Shown here piece after piece: positions 31,453-43,370 of a DNA stretch of 64,000 nt. Both the position numbers and the translations under genes were made by a program. The notes beneath the pieces are model-generated. The model had not been told where the DNA came from, made no database searches, and saw nothing but the letters and a program-made list of their open reading frames with translations. Source of the DNA: Bufo bufo (taxonomy: Eukaryota; Chordata; Amphibia; Anura; Bufonidae). Each line of letters begins with the position of its first letter. Position 1 is the first letter of the stretch. Where the stretch lies: NCBI RefSeq assembly GCF_905171765.1, contig NC_053395.1, positions 190,901,577 through 190,965,576 on the forward strand, read 5' to 3'.

Positions 31453-32618
31453 TAGCGTTGAGCACGAATATTCGAATTATGAATATTTATGTCAAATATC
31501 GCAACTTCGAGAATTTGTGAATATTTCAAATATAGTGCTATATATTCGCTATATTGAATATTTGTCATTTTTTTACATCTGAAAACATGATTCCTCCCTG
31601 TTTCTTGCTTGTGGGCCAATAAATCATTGACCCACAAGCAACTTAAGCAGGGAGGAATCATGACTTTAGATGGGAAAAATGATGAATATTCTAAAAAATG
31701 AATATATAGCACTATATCAAATATATGGGGATGGGGCGCTTGTCGGGGACGGCGACGCTTTTTTTTTCAATCTGTATAGTTGTTCCACTTCGGCATACTC
31801 CTCCCCGACAAGCGTCCATGTCACCATGGGAACGCCTGGGGGTTAGAATATACCATCGGATCTGAGTTTTTACGATCTCACTGAGATCGTGAAAACTCAG
31901 ATCTGATGGTATATTCTAACCCCCAGGTGTTCCCATGGTAACGGGGACGCTTGTTGGGGAGGAGTATGCCGAAGTGGAACAACTGTACAGATTGAAAAAA
32001 AAAAAGACGAATATTCTAAAAAATATATATATTTGATATAGTGCTATATATTTGTTTTTTCGAATATTCGTAATATTCGAAAACAAGAATATATAGCAAT
32101 ATAGTGAATATTCGAAAAAACAAATGTAGAGCAATTTAGCTAATATAGTGCTATAATCTTCTTTCTCTAATAGTCGTAATTTTTTTCTCATCTGAAGATT
32201 ATAGCACTATATTAGCTAAATTGCTCTATATTAGTTTTTTTTTTAGAATATTCGCTATATTGCTATATATTCTTGATTTAGAATATTACGAATATTCTGA
32301 AAAACAAATATAGCATTATATTAGCTATATTGCTCTATATATATGTAATTTTTTTCAATCTGAAGTCATGATTCCTCCTTGCTTAAGTAACGTAAGCAGG
32401 GAGGAATCATGACTTCAGAGGGAAAAAAAAAGAAGAATATTCAAAAAAAAACTACCGGTAATATATAGCACTAAATTCTATAGTGATATATATTTGTTTT
32501 TGACCCACGCCTGTATTGATCACATAATATTTGCATATTACGCGATCATTACCTTGCCGATTCTTCGAGTATTTTTTTTTTTAATATAACGAATATATAT
32601 ACCTGCCGCTCATCACTA
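31453..32618. mobile_element. hAT MITE with 8-bp target duplication and nested palindrome
   Basis: Bounded by a perfect TTTATTAG duplication (31445-31452, 32619-32626). The left end is TAGCGTTGAGCACGAATATT and the right end in reverse is TAGTGATGAGCGGCAGG. The body is rich in GAATATTCG-type AT repeats and TATAGTGCTATATATTCG. It holds two hairpins: CATGATTCCTCCCTGTTTC opposed by GCAGGGAGGAATCATGAC, and a larger palindrome. No coding sequence. Confidence 0.88.
31759..32008. repeat. Palindrome with about 124-bp arms
   Basis: TTCCACTTCGGCATACTCCT on the left is opposed by AGGAGTATGCCGAAGTGGAA on the right. Pairing continues through GGTTAGAATATACCATC to a centre near 31884 (GATCTCACTGAGATC). Nested inside the hAT element. 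Confidence 0.9.
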
Positions 32619-32626
32619 TTTATTAG

Positions 32627-33796
32627 GTTATTCTTAGTTCAGATCATTTATGCCTAACAAAGCCATCACAATTCCATGGAATAGAAATATACCTTTGATA
32701 CCTTTGATATTTTGATATAGTTACTTTCGGAAAAAAAAAAAACTTTAATGTTAAATGCAACTGAGCTACTAAGTGCCCTGGTAGTAGTTTCAATCACCAT
32801 GTGTAATCATTAAATTCCAGCTTCCAGCAGCCACCACATGGGGGAGTTTAGGAGCTTATTGCATACTGTTTTAAGACAAGCAGTGTCAAAACAAACAAAG
32901 CATAACAATCTCTTTTCTCTTTATCACAGTGGCGAATAGATGTTAGCTGCTTGAGTGCTAATACAGATGTCTAAACAAAATTATTCATAGTTCAATGTCA
33001 TCCTGTAATGCTACAAGCCCATTGCAACATGAATCATTTTGAAATTGTATTCTACAGCATCCCAATCTGAATGGAAAACTGACAGCCATAATGAAAAAGT
33101 GACATTTGCTCTAAGCCCATAACTAGAGGGACCTCTCCACTAGACAAGCATTTGGATAGATGATCCATGAAATAGCTTCATCTCCTTCTGTTGTTCTACA
33201 GTCTAAGAAAAGGCAAGGATTAGTTCATGGCCACATTTAGAAAAGGGGCATTTGGTTTGGGACCAACAGTACAATGAAACCACCATTATCAATGGCGCTG
33301 GATATATGATGCATGAAATAGCTTTCAAGTATCTCACCCCCTGGTGCTCTGCTTAAAATGTTTACTGTGGCTTAGTTGCCTTGCCAAGGTTATTTTAAGA
33401 GCTTCTTGATGGGCTCTGAATTTTATATCTAAATTGATGTCCCTCAAAGCCCAAAATCTAAGCCTACAACACTTTCTGCCTGACCGCTGGTTTACCTTTC
33501 ACACACCATTAGTTACAGATACAAAGTAGTGTATTTTATGTTTAAATATGGTCTTACTTTGTACTCCATACAAGAAGTAGGGGAAGAATTCATGAAGTTA
33601 CTGACCTAATTAAAAGGAATGCATAACTTATACTTTTCTTTACTAATTAAAGTCAGATGCTAGCATATATTATTATTTATAATATTTTTTATTTTATTTT
33701 GATTGATTTTTTTAATTTTATTTTCTGCACAAAATTATAGGGTGCTGTTGAAAGTATTTAAAGAACTTGTTTACAGAAGTACATGGACCTGTGATA
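32627..33796. other. Unassigned non-coding DNA
   Basis: About 1.2 kb of AT-rich sequence without recognisable gene, terminal repeat or tandem array. Confidence 0.45.
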
Positions 33797-33804
33797 ATAA
33801 TGAG

Positions 33805-34639
33805 CAGTGTTGGGCGCAAATATTCGGATTGCGAATATTAATCGCAAATATCGCAACTTTGAGAATTTGCGAAGATTTTGAATATAGTGCTATATATTCG
33901 TATTCAAGAATATTCTAAATTTTTTTCTTCTAAACCCATGATCCCTCCCTGCTTCTTGCTTGTGAGCCAATGAGAAGGCTGCAATGTCTTTGTCTGAGCT
34001 TAGCAACATCCCTAGCAACCAATAGGAAAGTTGCCTACCCCTTACTATATAAGAACGTCCCCAGCAGTCGTTTTCTAAAGTTTATTGCAGTTATGAAAGA
34101 GACAGCAGTGTCTCTGTGCTTTGTTGTATTACATTAGATAGTTAGTTATCTCATATATATAATTCAGATAGTTAGTGGGAGATAGTCAGTGTAGGTTAGA
34201 TCCTGATATAGTGTAGCTGATAGGTTCCAGTGCAGGGTGTTAGGTAGTGTGATAGGTTCTGCTGTCCATACATGCATGCTGCAGACATAGTGCTGTGATG
34301 TCATAAGTTGCACGTATTGCGAAAAAATATGCGCATCATTAATTGCCAAATATTGGCAATTGCAAATATATTGGAGCACTCTATCTGCATATAAAGCTAT
34401 TCTAATGTTCTGCCATGCCAACCATTTTCTCCAGTCTCAGGAAACTTTTACCAGCTTGAAAAATGTAGCATAAGTGACCCACGCCTGTATTGCGCACGCA
34501 ATACGCGCAAATTACATTGCCGTATTCGCAATCAAGAAGATAATCGCAAATTCTCGAATTCGCGAATATATGCCGAATATTCTACAAAATATTTGTGAAA
34601 TATCGCGAATTAGAATATTGCCCCTGCCGCTCATCACTA
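33805..34639. mobile_element. hAT MITE with 8-bp target duplication
   Basis: Bounded by a perfect ATAATGAG duplication (33797-33804, 34640-34647). The left end is CAGTGTTGGGCGCAAATATT and the right end in reverse is TAGTGATGAGCGGCAGGGGC. It shares the GAATATTCG-rich arms and the CCCTCCCTGCTTCTTGCTTG motif with 31453-32618, but its middle is different (TTGCCTACCCCTTACTATAT and following). 835 bp, non-coding. Confidence 0.9.
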
Positions 34640-34954
34640 ATAATGAGATGACTGCAGAGAAGTGATCTCTACCGAAGCCTTGGTCTGTTGTGAGACTCAG
34701 TGGAGAGAGATAAAAGTGTAGGATTTCAGGATTTTTTTTATATAGCATGGATTTTTGGAATAAAATTACTGTATTTTTCGCCATATAAGACGCACTTTTT
34801 CCCCCCCAAAAGTGGTGGAAAAATAGCAGTGCGTCTTATGGGGCGAATGCTGCGGATTTTGCCGTATTTTCAATGATACACCTGCCGCGATGCTGCAAGG
34901 CGGGTGTATCAGCTGTGAGGGAGGAGGGGCTGGGGGCTGGCATCTGCATTTATA

Positions 34955-35430
34955 ATGACAGCGGGGCCCGTGCAGTGACTGTATTCTACTACACGGGCCC
35001 TGCTCACTGTATAATCGTATCTGTATTCTGTAATAGTTAATTGTGTATATAATGTAATCGCATAATCAGCGCTACTTACAACTACAAGCGCTCGGTAGGT
35101 AGCAGAGAGGCGGGAGGAGGCAGGCCGGGAGGATGGGCGGGCGGCGGGTCACTCACTACGTCACGCGCCTGCGCCGCCCACTTTATGAATGAAGCAGGCG
35201 GCGTGGGCGTGTGACGTAGCGACTCCCGCTGCCAGCGCCCGTCCTCCCGGCCTGCGTCCTCCCTTCTCTCTGCTACCTACCGAGCGCTTGTAGTTGTAAG
35301 TAGCGCTGATTATGCGATTACATTATATACACAATTAACTATTACAGAATACAGATACGATTATACAGTGAGTGGGGCCCATGTAGTAGAATACAGTCAC
35401 TGCACGGGCCCCGCTGTCATTATAAAAGCA
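34955..35430. repeat. Long inverted repeat, arms about 190 bp
   Basis: AATGACAGCGGGGCCCGTGC is opposed by GCACGGGCCCCGCTGTCATT. Pairing continues through TCGCATAATCAGCGCTACTT and TAGTTGTAAGTAGCGCTGA to a GC-rich centre (GGCGGGTCACTCACTACGTC). Confidence 0.9.
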
Positions 35431-35479
35431 GATGCAACCCCACCCCTTGTATTGAGGGTCATTCACTACAGGGACACTG

Positions 35480-35800
35480 TTATGGAGGGGATCTGTGGAT
35501 GACACATAGCATAAGATGCTATATATGTGTCATCCACAGATCCCCCCCATAACTGTGTCATACACAGATCCCCATAACAGTGCCACCCAGAGACCCCTAA
35601 TAAGAGCCACCCACAGATCCCCCATAAGTGTCACCCACAGATCCCCCATAAGTGTCACCCACAGATCCCCCATAAGTGTCACCCACAGATCCCCCATAAG
35701 TGTCACCCACAGATCCCCCATAACAGTGCGTCACCCACAGATCCCCCATAACAGTTTGCCATCCACAGATCCCCCTTAACAGTGTGCCATCCACCGACCA
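35480..35800 (+). repeat. Minisatellite, 24-30-bp units
   Basis: GTGTCACCCACAGATCCCCC plus ATAA repeats exactly at 24 bp around 35627-35720, with longer variants on both sides. It begins with the ATAGCATAAGATGCTATAT palindrome. The opposed open frames are repeat translations. Confidence 0.92.
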
Positions 35801-35925
35801 CAATTAGTTCAAAACCCACCAAAAGCACACCTATTGATTCAAAATATTTTTTTTCTTATTTTCCTCCTCAAAAACTTAGGTGCGTCTTATGGGCCGGTGC
35901 GTCTTATAGGGCGAAAAATACGGTA

Positions 35926-36570
35926 CTAATTAGTTTAACAAAAAATGATTAAATCAAATATTCTGATGACATATTCCCTTTAAAGGGGTTTTTCCAAATG
36001 AATCTCAGGAGGAACATGGTAGAGACTCGACCCACTGTATGACTGAACTCCTATTCTAGGATAACTTTTCTGTGATCACTATAATTTAGTCTAGAATGTC
36101 TATTATGTTTGACAAAGTGAACAATGAAGGGGTCTACATACAAGTATACATGGGGAGAACACAGTTAATCGCAGTACTAGATCAGGAATCAGCATTATTT
36201 TGGACAATAGGAGAGGACTACTATACCTATGGAATGGAAAGCAAATAATAAGCCTATAATTACTGCATTCAAGACTGCTGCTAAACCATAATGTGGTCCT
36301 TTGGCAGGTCCTGCTGAATAAAGATAGAAGAGACTGCTGCAGCACGATCAAGTGGATGAGGTGAGATTTTTTTAACCCCTAAATGGCCAGATTCTTTTGC
36401 ATTCTGTCTTAAGAATGCTATTATTTTCTGATATAAACATGTTATAACGGAAAATAATAAGGTGACTTCAATGGGGTTCGGGGTCAAGTTCGGGTCCCGA
36501 ACCTAAACTTTAACCAGAAGTTCGGCCGAACCCAGCAAACCAAAACTTCCAAAGGTTCGCTCATCCCTAG
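35926..36570. mobile_element. T2-like fragment and hAT right end
   Basis: TTAAAGGGGTTTTTCC at about 35981 is a T2-like left end without a visible partner. The right part ends GGTTCGCTCATCCCTA (36555-36570), in reverse TAGGGATGAGCGAACC, a hAT terminal repeat. A module at 36343-36462 (GATCAAGTGGATGAGGTGAG, then CTTAAGAATGCTATTATTTT) is shared with the Harbinger-like element at 47943-48765. The left hAT boundary is not located. Confidence 0.55.
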
Positions 36571-38266
36571 TAAATAAAAAAATGTCGCCGCTGAGCCTGA
36601 ATTTGTTGCAAAAACAGTCAAATTTCGACTCCACCCCAGGGCTGGCGTCCTTTTCTTTTTCTGTTTCCAGAAGTGAAGCACAACTTTTTTGCATTAAAAG
36701 TCATAGTTTCCGGGAGTCATGCAACATTTCTCTGCAAAGATGCAACATTTTTCTTGCGCAAGTAAATTAGACAAGTCTAAGTGAATGTGAATCTGTCTAA
36801 CGGAAAAACAACCACCAGAGGTCAGACTAATAAAAATACACCTAGTGTAATTCGACTGTGCGACTTTCAATAAATACTCAGCTAAAGAAAGACAGGTAAA
36901 TGAAGTACGCCAATCTAAGTTTACACCTAAAAAACTGGCGAGATTGATAAAGTTGCCTCAGAATCATAAGAAAAATTCAGGCTGAATTTCTGTTCTAATG
37001 AATCGGTTCACTCATCTCTACTTGTGATGCTAGCAGTGAGATACGATGTGATCAGAATATTTTTGAGGTAACCTTCTAAGTTCTAACAATAGAAATCATG
37101 AGGAGAAAACTACCCATTTTACAAGAATTAATAGCAACTATGAAAAATAGTATACAATGAGAGTATGCCAGCAGGTACTTCTACTATATATAAAAAGCAA
37201 TAAACGCAATACCACCAAGATGTATATCGGACTGCATGCCATTACTATTTGAGCGTGACCGTGTACTATAAAATGTTGTGTTTCTTAGAAAAACAATTCT
37301 GTTTTGTGACAAGCTCTGCAAGTGTTGCTTACTCCCACGTCTTTTCAAAGAAAGCAGTGTCTGGTTTACAAAAGATCTATCCTACTCAGATTTTTTATGG
37401 AAATATTATGGAATAAATGCTACTGCTAAGTTCAAAAGAGTTATAACTCCCTAAATAAAATCACAGCAGATAGTGTTCTTCAGGCACACATTCTGAAGGA
37501 TTCCATGAGCAGAGAATTGAATTTTTTGATGGAAAACGTGTACCTGTAAAATAAATGGGGAGTAAATAGAGAACACTGCAAGCATAAATATCTAAATGTG
37601 CTGAATAACTTTTGCATCCTCTATTCGACTAGAGTCAGCTGGGATAGTTTATTCCACTTTCTCAATATTTGTACCTTTTGCTTCCAAGCTGTCTTACATT
37701 TAGACCATTTTCTACACCTACAGTAGAACAGGCGTAGAAAATGATGAATGAGATGAGCTTGCCAGTCGGTCCCATTCAACACCTGCATCAAATCCACTTT
37801 ATTAGAGCTGGCGTGAGCAGGGAAAAGTCACAGATTGCGGCACAAATAACCTTTGCACCGCAATCTTCTCCAGAAATATGCCTAATATAGGCGTATTTCT
37901 GGATAGTAAATGACCCCCTATATGTCTATGACCTATTCCTGCAATATTAAACAGTTAACGGTTAGCCAACTGTGAATTTCTTTTCTTTAGTTAATTAATG
38001 TTCATTAATGTATGTAAAACCTATTTCAACTTTCTCTTTTCCTAAAGTCTACATGAAGAATATGCATGTAGGACTAATAATACCAAGATTATTAATAATG
38101 TATCTCTATAATGCAGGCTTTGGTTTGAATTCTTTACTTGAAATTCCTTTGGGTCTCTTTTGCTCATTTTTAAACTAAAGACTATGGGTAGGCTGGAAGG
38201 AGTTCCCTTGGTCAGCGTATTATATTTGTTTTATGAATTGCAGCACACACTTATGGAACAACATAC
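36571..38266. other. Non-coding DNA with hAT and MITE remnants
   Basis: No gene. CGGTTCACTCATCTCTA ending at 37020 looks like another hAT right terminus. Around 37720-37920, GGCGTAGAAAATGATG and GGCGTATTTCTGGATAGTAA look like a degraded MITE. The rest is unassigned. Confidence 0.4.
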
Positions 38267-38270
38267 TTAA

Positions 38271-39046
38271 AGGGGTTATCCGAGTTATATAAGAACATAA
38301 AGCACTGTAAAACTGATGGTCAGCAATACATACATAAGATAATCAAGTTTTCGGCAAAAAAAAAGTTATACTTATTAATTTCCCTAATTCTGTTCTGACC
38401 CTTTGTTGACATGCAGTTGCAGAGCTGTGGAGGCGTGTAACAACAATCTCTAAAGTTTTTCTCATGATTATTTGTGGGTGTCAACAAATACCACAGAAAA
38501 AGTTTAATAAGCAAACATGGGATCACTTTTAACCTCGTGGTATAGCATACAATGCTTTGGTCTTTTTCAGTGCTGTGTTTGCAGGGTGAGGAGGCAGGGA
38601 AGATCCTGTGCACAGCATTTATCTCCTCAGTGCCTGGAGAAGTGAAAACGCTGCAGCTGCTCAGTCCCTGAGGCAGAGCCTCCAACCCTGAGTCTGTGCT
38701 GATGATGGTAGAAGGGGTTAAACTTTGCTAAAGAATTCAGTGGGAGGGGAGACACAGGGCAGACAACTCAACCTGCAGATCAGGCAATGCAGGGGGCATG
38801 GCTTATCACTCCAAACAGCACAGCCTTCACAGTAATGTTCCGTGCACAGACCTGCTCCTCCTGCTCCCTCAGGCTTGTGCCCGGAACGTTATTAGAGCAG
38901 GGAAAGAAGCTGACATCACAGGTCATGTGATGCTCAGCTAACTAGGAGAATAGGGCCACTGTAGATGAAGGAAGTGAATTGAAAACCCCTTATATATGCT
39001 TAGTTAAAAACATACAAAGAACAAAAAAATAACTTAGACAACCCCT
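38271..39046. mobile_element. T2/Kolobok-like MITE (TTAA)
   Basis: TTAA flanks both sides (38267-38270, 39047-39050). The ends are AGGGGTTATCCGAGTTAT and, in reverse, AGGGGTTGTCTAAGTTAT, so the termini read TTAAAGGGG as in T2 MITEs. The interior is non-coding; a 121-residue minus-strand frame has no recognisable motif. Confidence 0.8.
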
Positions 39047-39399
39047 TTAAAATGTGTTGGTCCTGTTTCATATAAGGAGTTAACATATTTTATACCATTT
39101 ATGACCTATGCAGTTACCCTTCTTCTACAACATAGAGAAGAATATGTTGACTGGTCTATGAATGGTCATGATTAGAGATGAGCGAATTTTTAAAAAATTC
39201 AATTCGGCCAGATCGAAAAAATTTGCTTTAATCCGAATTTATTCACGGCGAATTGCGTTAAAAAACGTCCATTTCCGGGCTGCAGAGAGCCTTTATAGGG
39301 GTGTAGAACACTGTGCATTGCAGTAACATAGGGAGTCTGCTGTGGTAGTGAAACAATACTGTGAGTCAGTATGACATGCAGATGACAGGCGTTGCTTTT

Positions 39400-41323
39400 A
39401 GAATCACTGCATACTTCACTTATTTGGGCAAGTTTCTTTGCCATTTTTAGGATGTCTTGCAGATGGGTGGAAGACTTCAGGAACCGCTTGACAACCAGAT
39501 TGAACACGTGTGCCATGCAGGGCACATTGCTCAGCCTTCCTTGACGCAGCGCTGACACCATGTTCTTCCCATTGTCGGTCAGCATGGTTCCGATTTTCAG
39601 TTGTCGCAGGGAAAGCCAGGATTCGATTTCTTGATGAATCACACGGAGTAGTTCCTCCGCTGTGTGACTCCGTTCACCAAGGCAATCCAGGTGCACAACA
39701 GCGTGACACCGCTGTGCCTTGCACATGTGATATGCTGGAGGGGCACTGTAACTTGTCCTTGCAGTGGAGGCTGAGGACATGGTGGAGGATGAGGGGGCAA
39801 AGGCGGACATTGTCGCAGGACTAATGGCGTGACCTGGCCAAGTTGCTGGTGTGGCTGTTCAGGAACCACATTCACCCAGTGGGCCGTAAAGGATATGTAT
39901 TGTCCTTGACCATAGTTACAGCTCCATATGTCGGCGCTGCCGTGCATTTTCGCAGACACTGACAGGCTGAAGGACTGGCCCACCTTCTGTTTTACATATT
40001 TGTGCAGGGCTGGTACTGCCTTTTTTGCAAAGAAATGACGGCTTGGGACTCTCCACCTCGGCTCAGCACAAACCATCAGTTCTCTGAAAGGTCCACCACT
40101 TGGAAAGGGAGGGACTGCAGCACCAGCAACTTGGACAGTAGCACGTTTAGCTGCTGCACCGTTGGATGCGTGCACGCATACTGTTGTCTCTTGGCAATCG
40201 CTTCGGTGATCGATTGCTGACAGAATGACTGACGAGGATTAGGAGCAGGAGCATCAGGACCAGCAGATGATGGGATGACAGACATCTCCCTTTGGCTGAG
40301 GTGGTGGAGCCTTGACTGCCTGAAATCGAGTGCGGCGTGCCACTGGGTGATGCAGCGGTTGCTGCGGTAGGCTGGACCACCACATCAGAGCCACGGTTCT
40401 CCCAGGCCACTTGGTGGCGACGCTGCATATGTTGACGCAGGGCCATGCTTCAGCTTCTGCCCACAAATTCTACATATGGCCACGTTCACCTCCGGCGGCT
40501 TCACAAAATACTGCCACACCGCCGAATAGGTGATTTTACCTCCAACAGTACGCACTGAATAACTGCTACCGCCATTGCTTCCATGAACCCGTGCACCACT
40601 CCTTTCCTGGCAGGCAGGCTGCTGCAAAGTGGGTGGTCTATCCCATGCCCATTTGGCTCCCAACCTCCCACTGCTGCCACCATGCTGACTCCTAGCCACG
40701 TTAGCGACTTGATGGCTCAGCCGCTGCCTCAGGGGCAAGCTGGCACTCTCTTCTCCTGATGACGACGAAGCCCCTTCTTCACCTGGCTCCCAAGTGCGAT
40801 CAGCTTCATCATTATCGAGTAGTGTCTGCACGTCACTGATGTCCTCCTCAACCGTCTCTGTGTCAGAAGCCTGACCGCTTGCATCACCACCTCCCACGCT
40901 ACTCTCCTCATCACTTCTTGCCCGCCTAGCGGAGGAAGCAGCGGATGTCTCCTCCAGATCTTGGCTGGGCAGTAGCTGCTGACTGTCCTCTAGTAGCTCA
41001 TCCTCCTCACTGTATAGTGGATCTGAGCCCACAACATACAATACTTCTGTGGCTGAGGGAACAGCAAAGGACAGAGACATGTTGAGGACATGTGAGGGCA
41101 CAGGGCCTGCTCCAGGGCCATGCCAACTAAGAGTTGTGTCTGACGAACCCACTGACTGTTGGCTGGGGGTGTCCAATGTCACTTGGGATGAAGTGGCTGA
41201 CCGAGTTAACCAATCAAGAACCGCTGGGTTACTGGTTAAGACATGACCGCTAGATGACACCGGGAGCTCAGTCCTCTCGCTGTGACTCCTGCTGCCACAG
41301 CCCCTTATTCTGCTGCCTAACAT
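39400..41323 (-). pseudogene. hAT transposase with BED zinc finger, frameshifted and truncated
   Basis: A hAT enzyme cuts and pastes its own element. The first frame (41323 down to about 40385) has an acidic, serine-rich N-terminal region (SDEESSVGGGDASGQ) and the first half of a BED finger, SAVWQYF followed by ICRICGQKLKHG (Cys-x2-Cys). The His half, LRQHMQRRHQVAWE, lies in another frame (40446 down). The catalytic part is again shifted: HGSADIWSCNYGQGQYISFT carries the first Asp (near 39950), and GTMLTDNGKNMVSALRQG with CMAHVFNLVVKRFL (39600-39480) carries the second. The following region is unlike hAT and runs into the terminal repeat, so the C-terminal catalytic Glu and dimerisation domain are missing. 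At least two frameshifts plus truncation make it non-functional. The relation to ZBED/hAT is secure. Confidence 0.85.
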
Positions 41324-41404
41324 TCTTTTAGCTAAACTAAATAAATTAAAAGCAAATTAAAACACCCCTAAAAGTGACAAATATATTTTTCTTTTTGTAC
41401 TGAA

Positions 41405-42010
41405 ATAGGCCACTATACGCTTTCACCAAAAAATAATTGCAGAAGGGAGCTGAGAATATATTTTTGTTGTAGTACTGAAATACGCCCCTATAAGCTTTCA
41501 CCGGGAAGACATTAAGCAGTGAACTGTGTATAGATTTTTATTTTTGTTACAGAAAAATGCCCCTATAGGCTTTCACCAGGAAAAAATTAAGCAGTGAAGT
41601 GCATTTAGATTTTTCTTTTCGGTACTGAAATAGGCCACCAAACGCTTTTACCACGAAAAAATTAAGCAGTGAAGTGCGTATAGATTATTATTTTCTTAAT
41701 GAAATACGCCCCTATACGCTTTCACCAGGAAAAACTGCAACAGTGCAGTGCGTATATTTTTTTTCTTTTTTTACTGAAATACTCCCCCATACGCTTTCAC
41801 CAGAAGATAACTTCAAGAGTGAGCTGCGTATATATTTATCTTTTTTTACTGAAATACTCCCCTATATGCTTTCACCAGAAAGAACTGCAGTGCGTATATA
41901 TATTTTTTTTATACTGAAATACGCCCCTATACGCTTTCACCAGAAAAAACTGCAGCAGTGAATTGCGTATATATTTTTATTTTTCCACAGATATAAGCCA
42001 CTAAAGGCTT
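41405..42010. repeat. Tandem array, about 75-bp unit, 9 copies
   Basis: The motif CTTTCACC (variants included) recurs at 41420, 41495, 41570, 41645, 41719, 41793, 41869, 41933 and 42008, mostly 74-76 bp apart, with GCAGTGAAGTGCGTATA and CTGAAATACGCCCCTATA in each unit. It lies just upstream of the hAT transposase start, where a promoter or leader would be expected. Confidence 0.92.
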
Positions 42011-42577
42011 TTCAACATAGCAGTTGCACCCCAAGAACAAGTAGCTGGAATGACAGAGCTGTATAATGGCTATTTGGATCCCAATATAATCTTTCCCTGC
42101 ACTTGCATATCACTTTCCTATCACTGTCCTTAGCACCTTCTGACATCTTGCCCTGTACTAAGATGCTGTGAATTGATTCCTCCCTATCCTTTCCCTGCAC
42201 TTATAATTCTTAAAAAAAAAAAAAAATTCACAATCAAGTTTTTCCAATTGCTGTCCCTAGCGCCTTCTCACGTCTGTCCCTGCACTCAGAATGCTGGAAA
42301 ATGGCAGAATCTAAAATGGCTGCCGTATTTATAGGGCTGTGACACCACAGTGCTGGCTGGCTGTTGATTGGCTGCATGCATGCATGTCAATCTGGGTGAT
42401 CCCATCTTCCCAGAGTTCCTTGCCCCATGTCCTCAGTCCTCACACGTGTAGCCGCAATTTTAGGAAAAATTGATTTGTTACCACGAAACTCGAGGAAATT
42501 CGCAATCGTTGCGAATCAAATTTTTCCTGAAATTCGGATCAAATTCCACTTCGTCAGCTTCGATTCGCTCATCTCTA

Positions 42578-43370
42578 GTCAAAAGCTAACATGGTAATGA
42601 GAAAATGAATAATTCCAACGAAAAAGAAGACCACAACATCCAGATAATTAAAAAAAAAGTTTATTTTATTTGTTGCCAAAGCATTTTTAAAGCATGAATA
42701 TGCCAAATGTGGCACGTGGAAAAATAGACTGTTGTTTTTACCACATATCTGGATGTTGCAGCCTTTTGAATCATTGGGATTATGTACAAAGGAGCAAGCC
42801 TCTAGAAGCAATAATCTATACATTTCTCATTAGGAAATGTCATGTTTTGGAACCATGAGAGCAGTATTGGTATTTTCGAGTCTTGACAATTCTTGTTTGC
42901 CAACTGTAGTGCTCTGTGAATGCAACATCACTATAAGTGTCACCAAAGTGTAGAAACCTTTGAATGGTGTTTCTCCCAAAGTCCTTCTCTGAACTTTGCT
43001 CAGTGAGTACGGTCTTATCAGGGATCATTGATCCATTTAAAATAGAATACCAGGCTTAGTCTGGTCAAAGATTTACATGTGTTCTTCTTGCTGGCATTAA
43101 TATTTTTCTGTCCAACTTTTGTATAAAGCATCTTTTCCATACAAACTTGGTTAAAAAAACAAAAAGTACCTGTGGCACAACCTGGACAATTCAGGTTTTT
43201 CTTATTGAAATTTTGTTGGGGTCTTTTGTTCTTGCTGGTTACATTGACTGGTGGATCCAGTGATGTAATTCTAGTAAGCAAAAGTCTTGATAAACTATAT
43301 AATTATAATATTTATTTTTGGCCAATGAGATCTATAGAGAACTCACAAATTACTTGACCCACTTAGCTAA
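42578..43370. other. Unassigned DNA with short minus-strand frames
   Basis: Two neighbouring minus-strand frames (42840-43028 and 43018-43281) contain FGRNTIQRFLHFGDTYSD and LNCPGCATGTFCFFNQVC. I recognise no family. They might be the residue of a transposase or processed pseudogene, or chance. Confidence 0.3.

Larger units (their letters stand above)
34769..35923. mobile_element. TA-flanked non-autonomous element (copy 2)
   Basis: Flanked by TA. The ends are CTGTATTTTTCGCCATATAA and, in reverse, CCGTATTTTTCGCCCTATAA. Same family as 26033-27178, with GTGCGTCTTATGGGGCGAA near the left end. The centre is a long inverted repeat (34955-35430) and the right half a minisatellite. No transposase. 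Confidence 0.85.
39173..42577 (-). mobile_element. hAT transposon, degenerate, reading minus strand
   Basis: The left end TAGAGATGAGCGAATTTTTA and the right end in reverse TAGAGATGAGCGAATCGAAG share 15 bases. The flanking octamers GTCATGAT and GTCAAAAG agree only in part, so no clean duplication remains. On the minus strand it holds an upstream tandem-repeat region (41405-42010), then a frameshifted transposase that lacks its C-terminal part. The CCACTTCGTC-like subterminal wording recurs at 58200-58230. Confidence 0.87.

Noticed and set aside
39510..40220. Plus-strand frames within the hAT element
   Set aside because: Antisense shadows of the minus-strand transposase remains.
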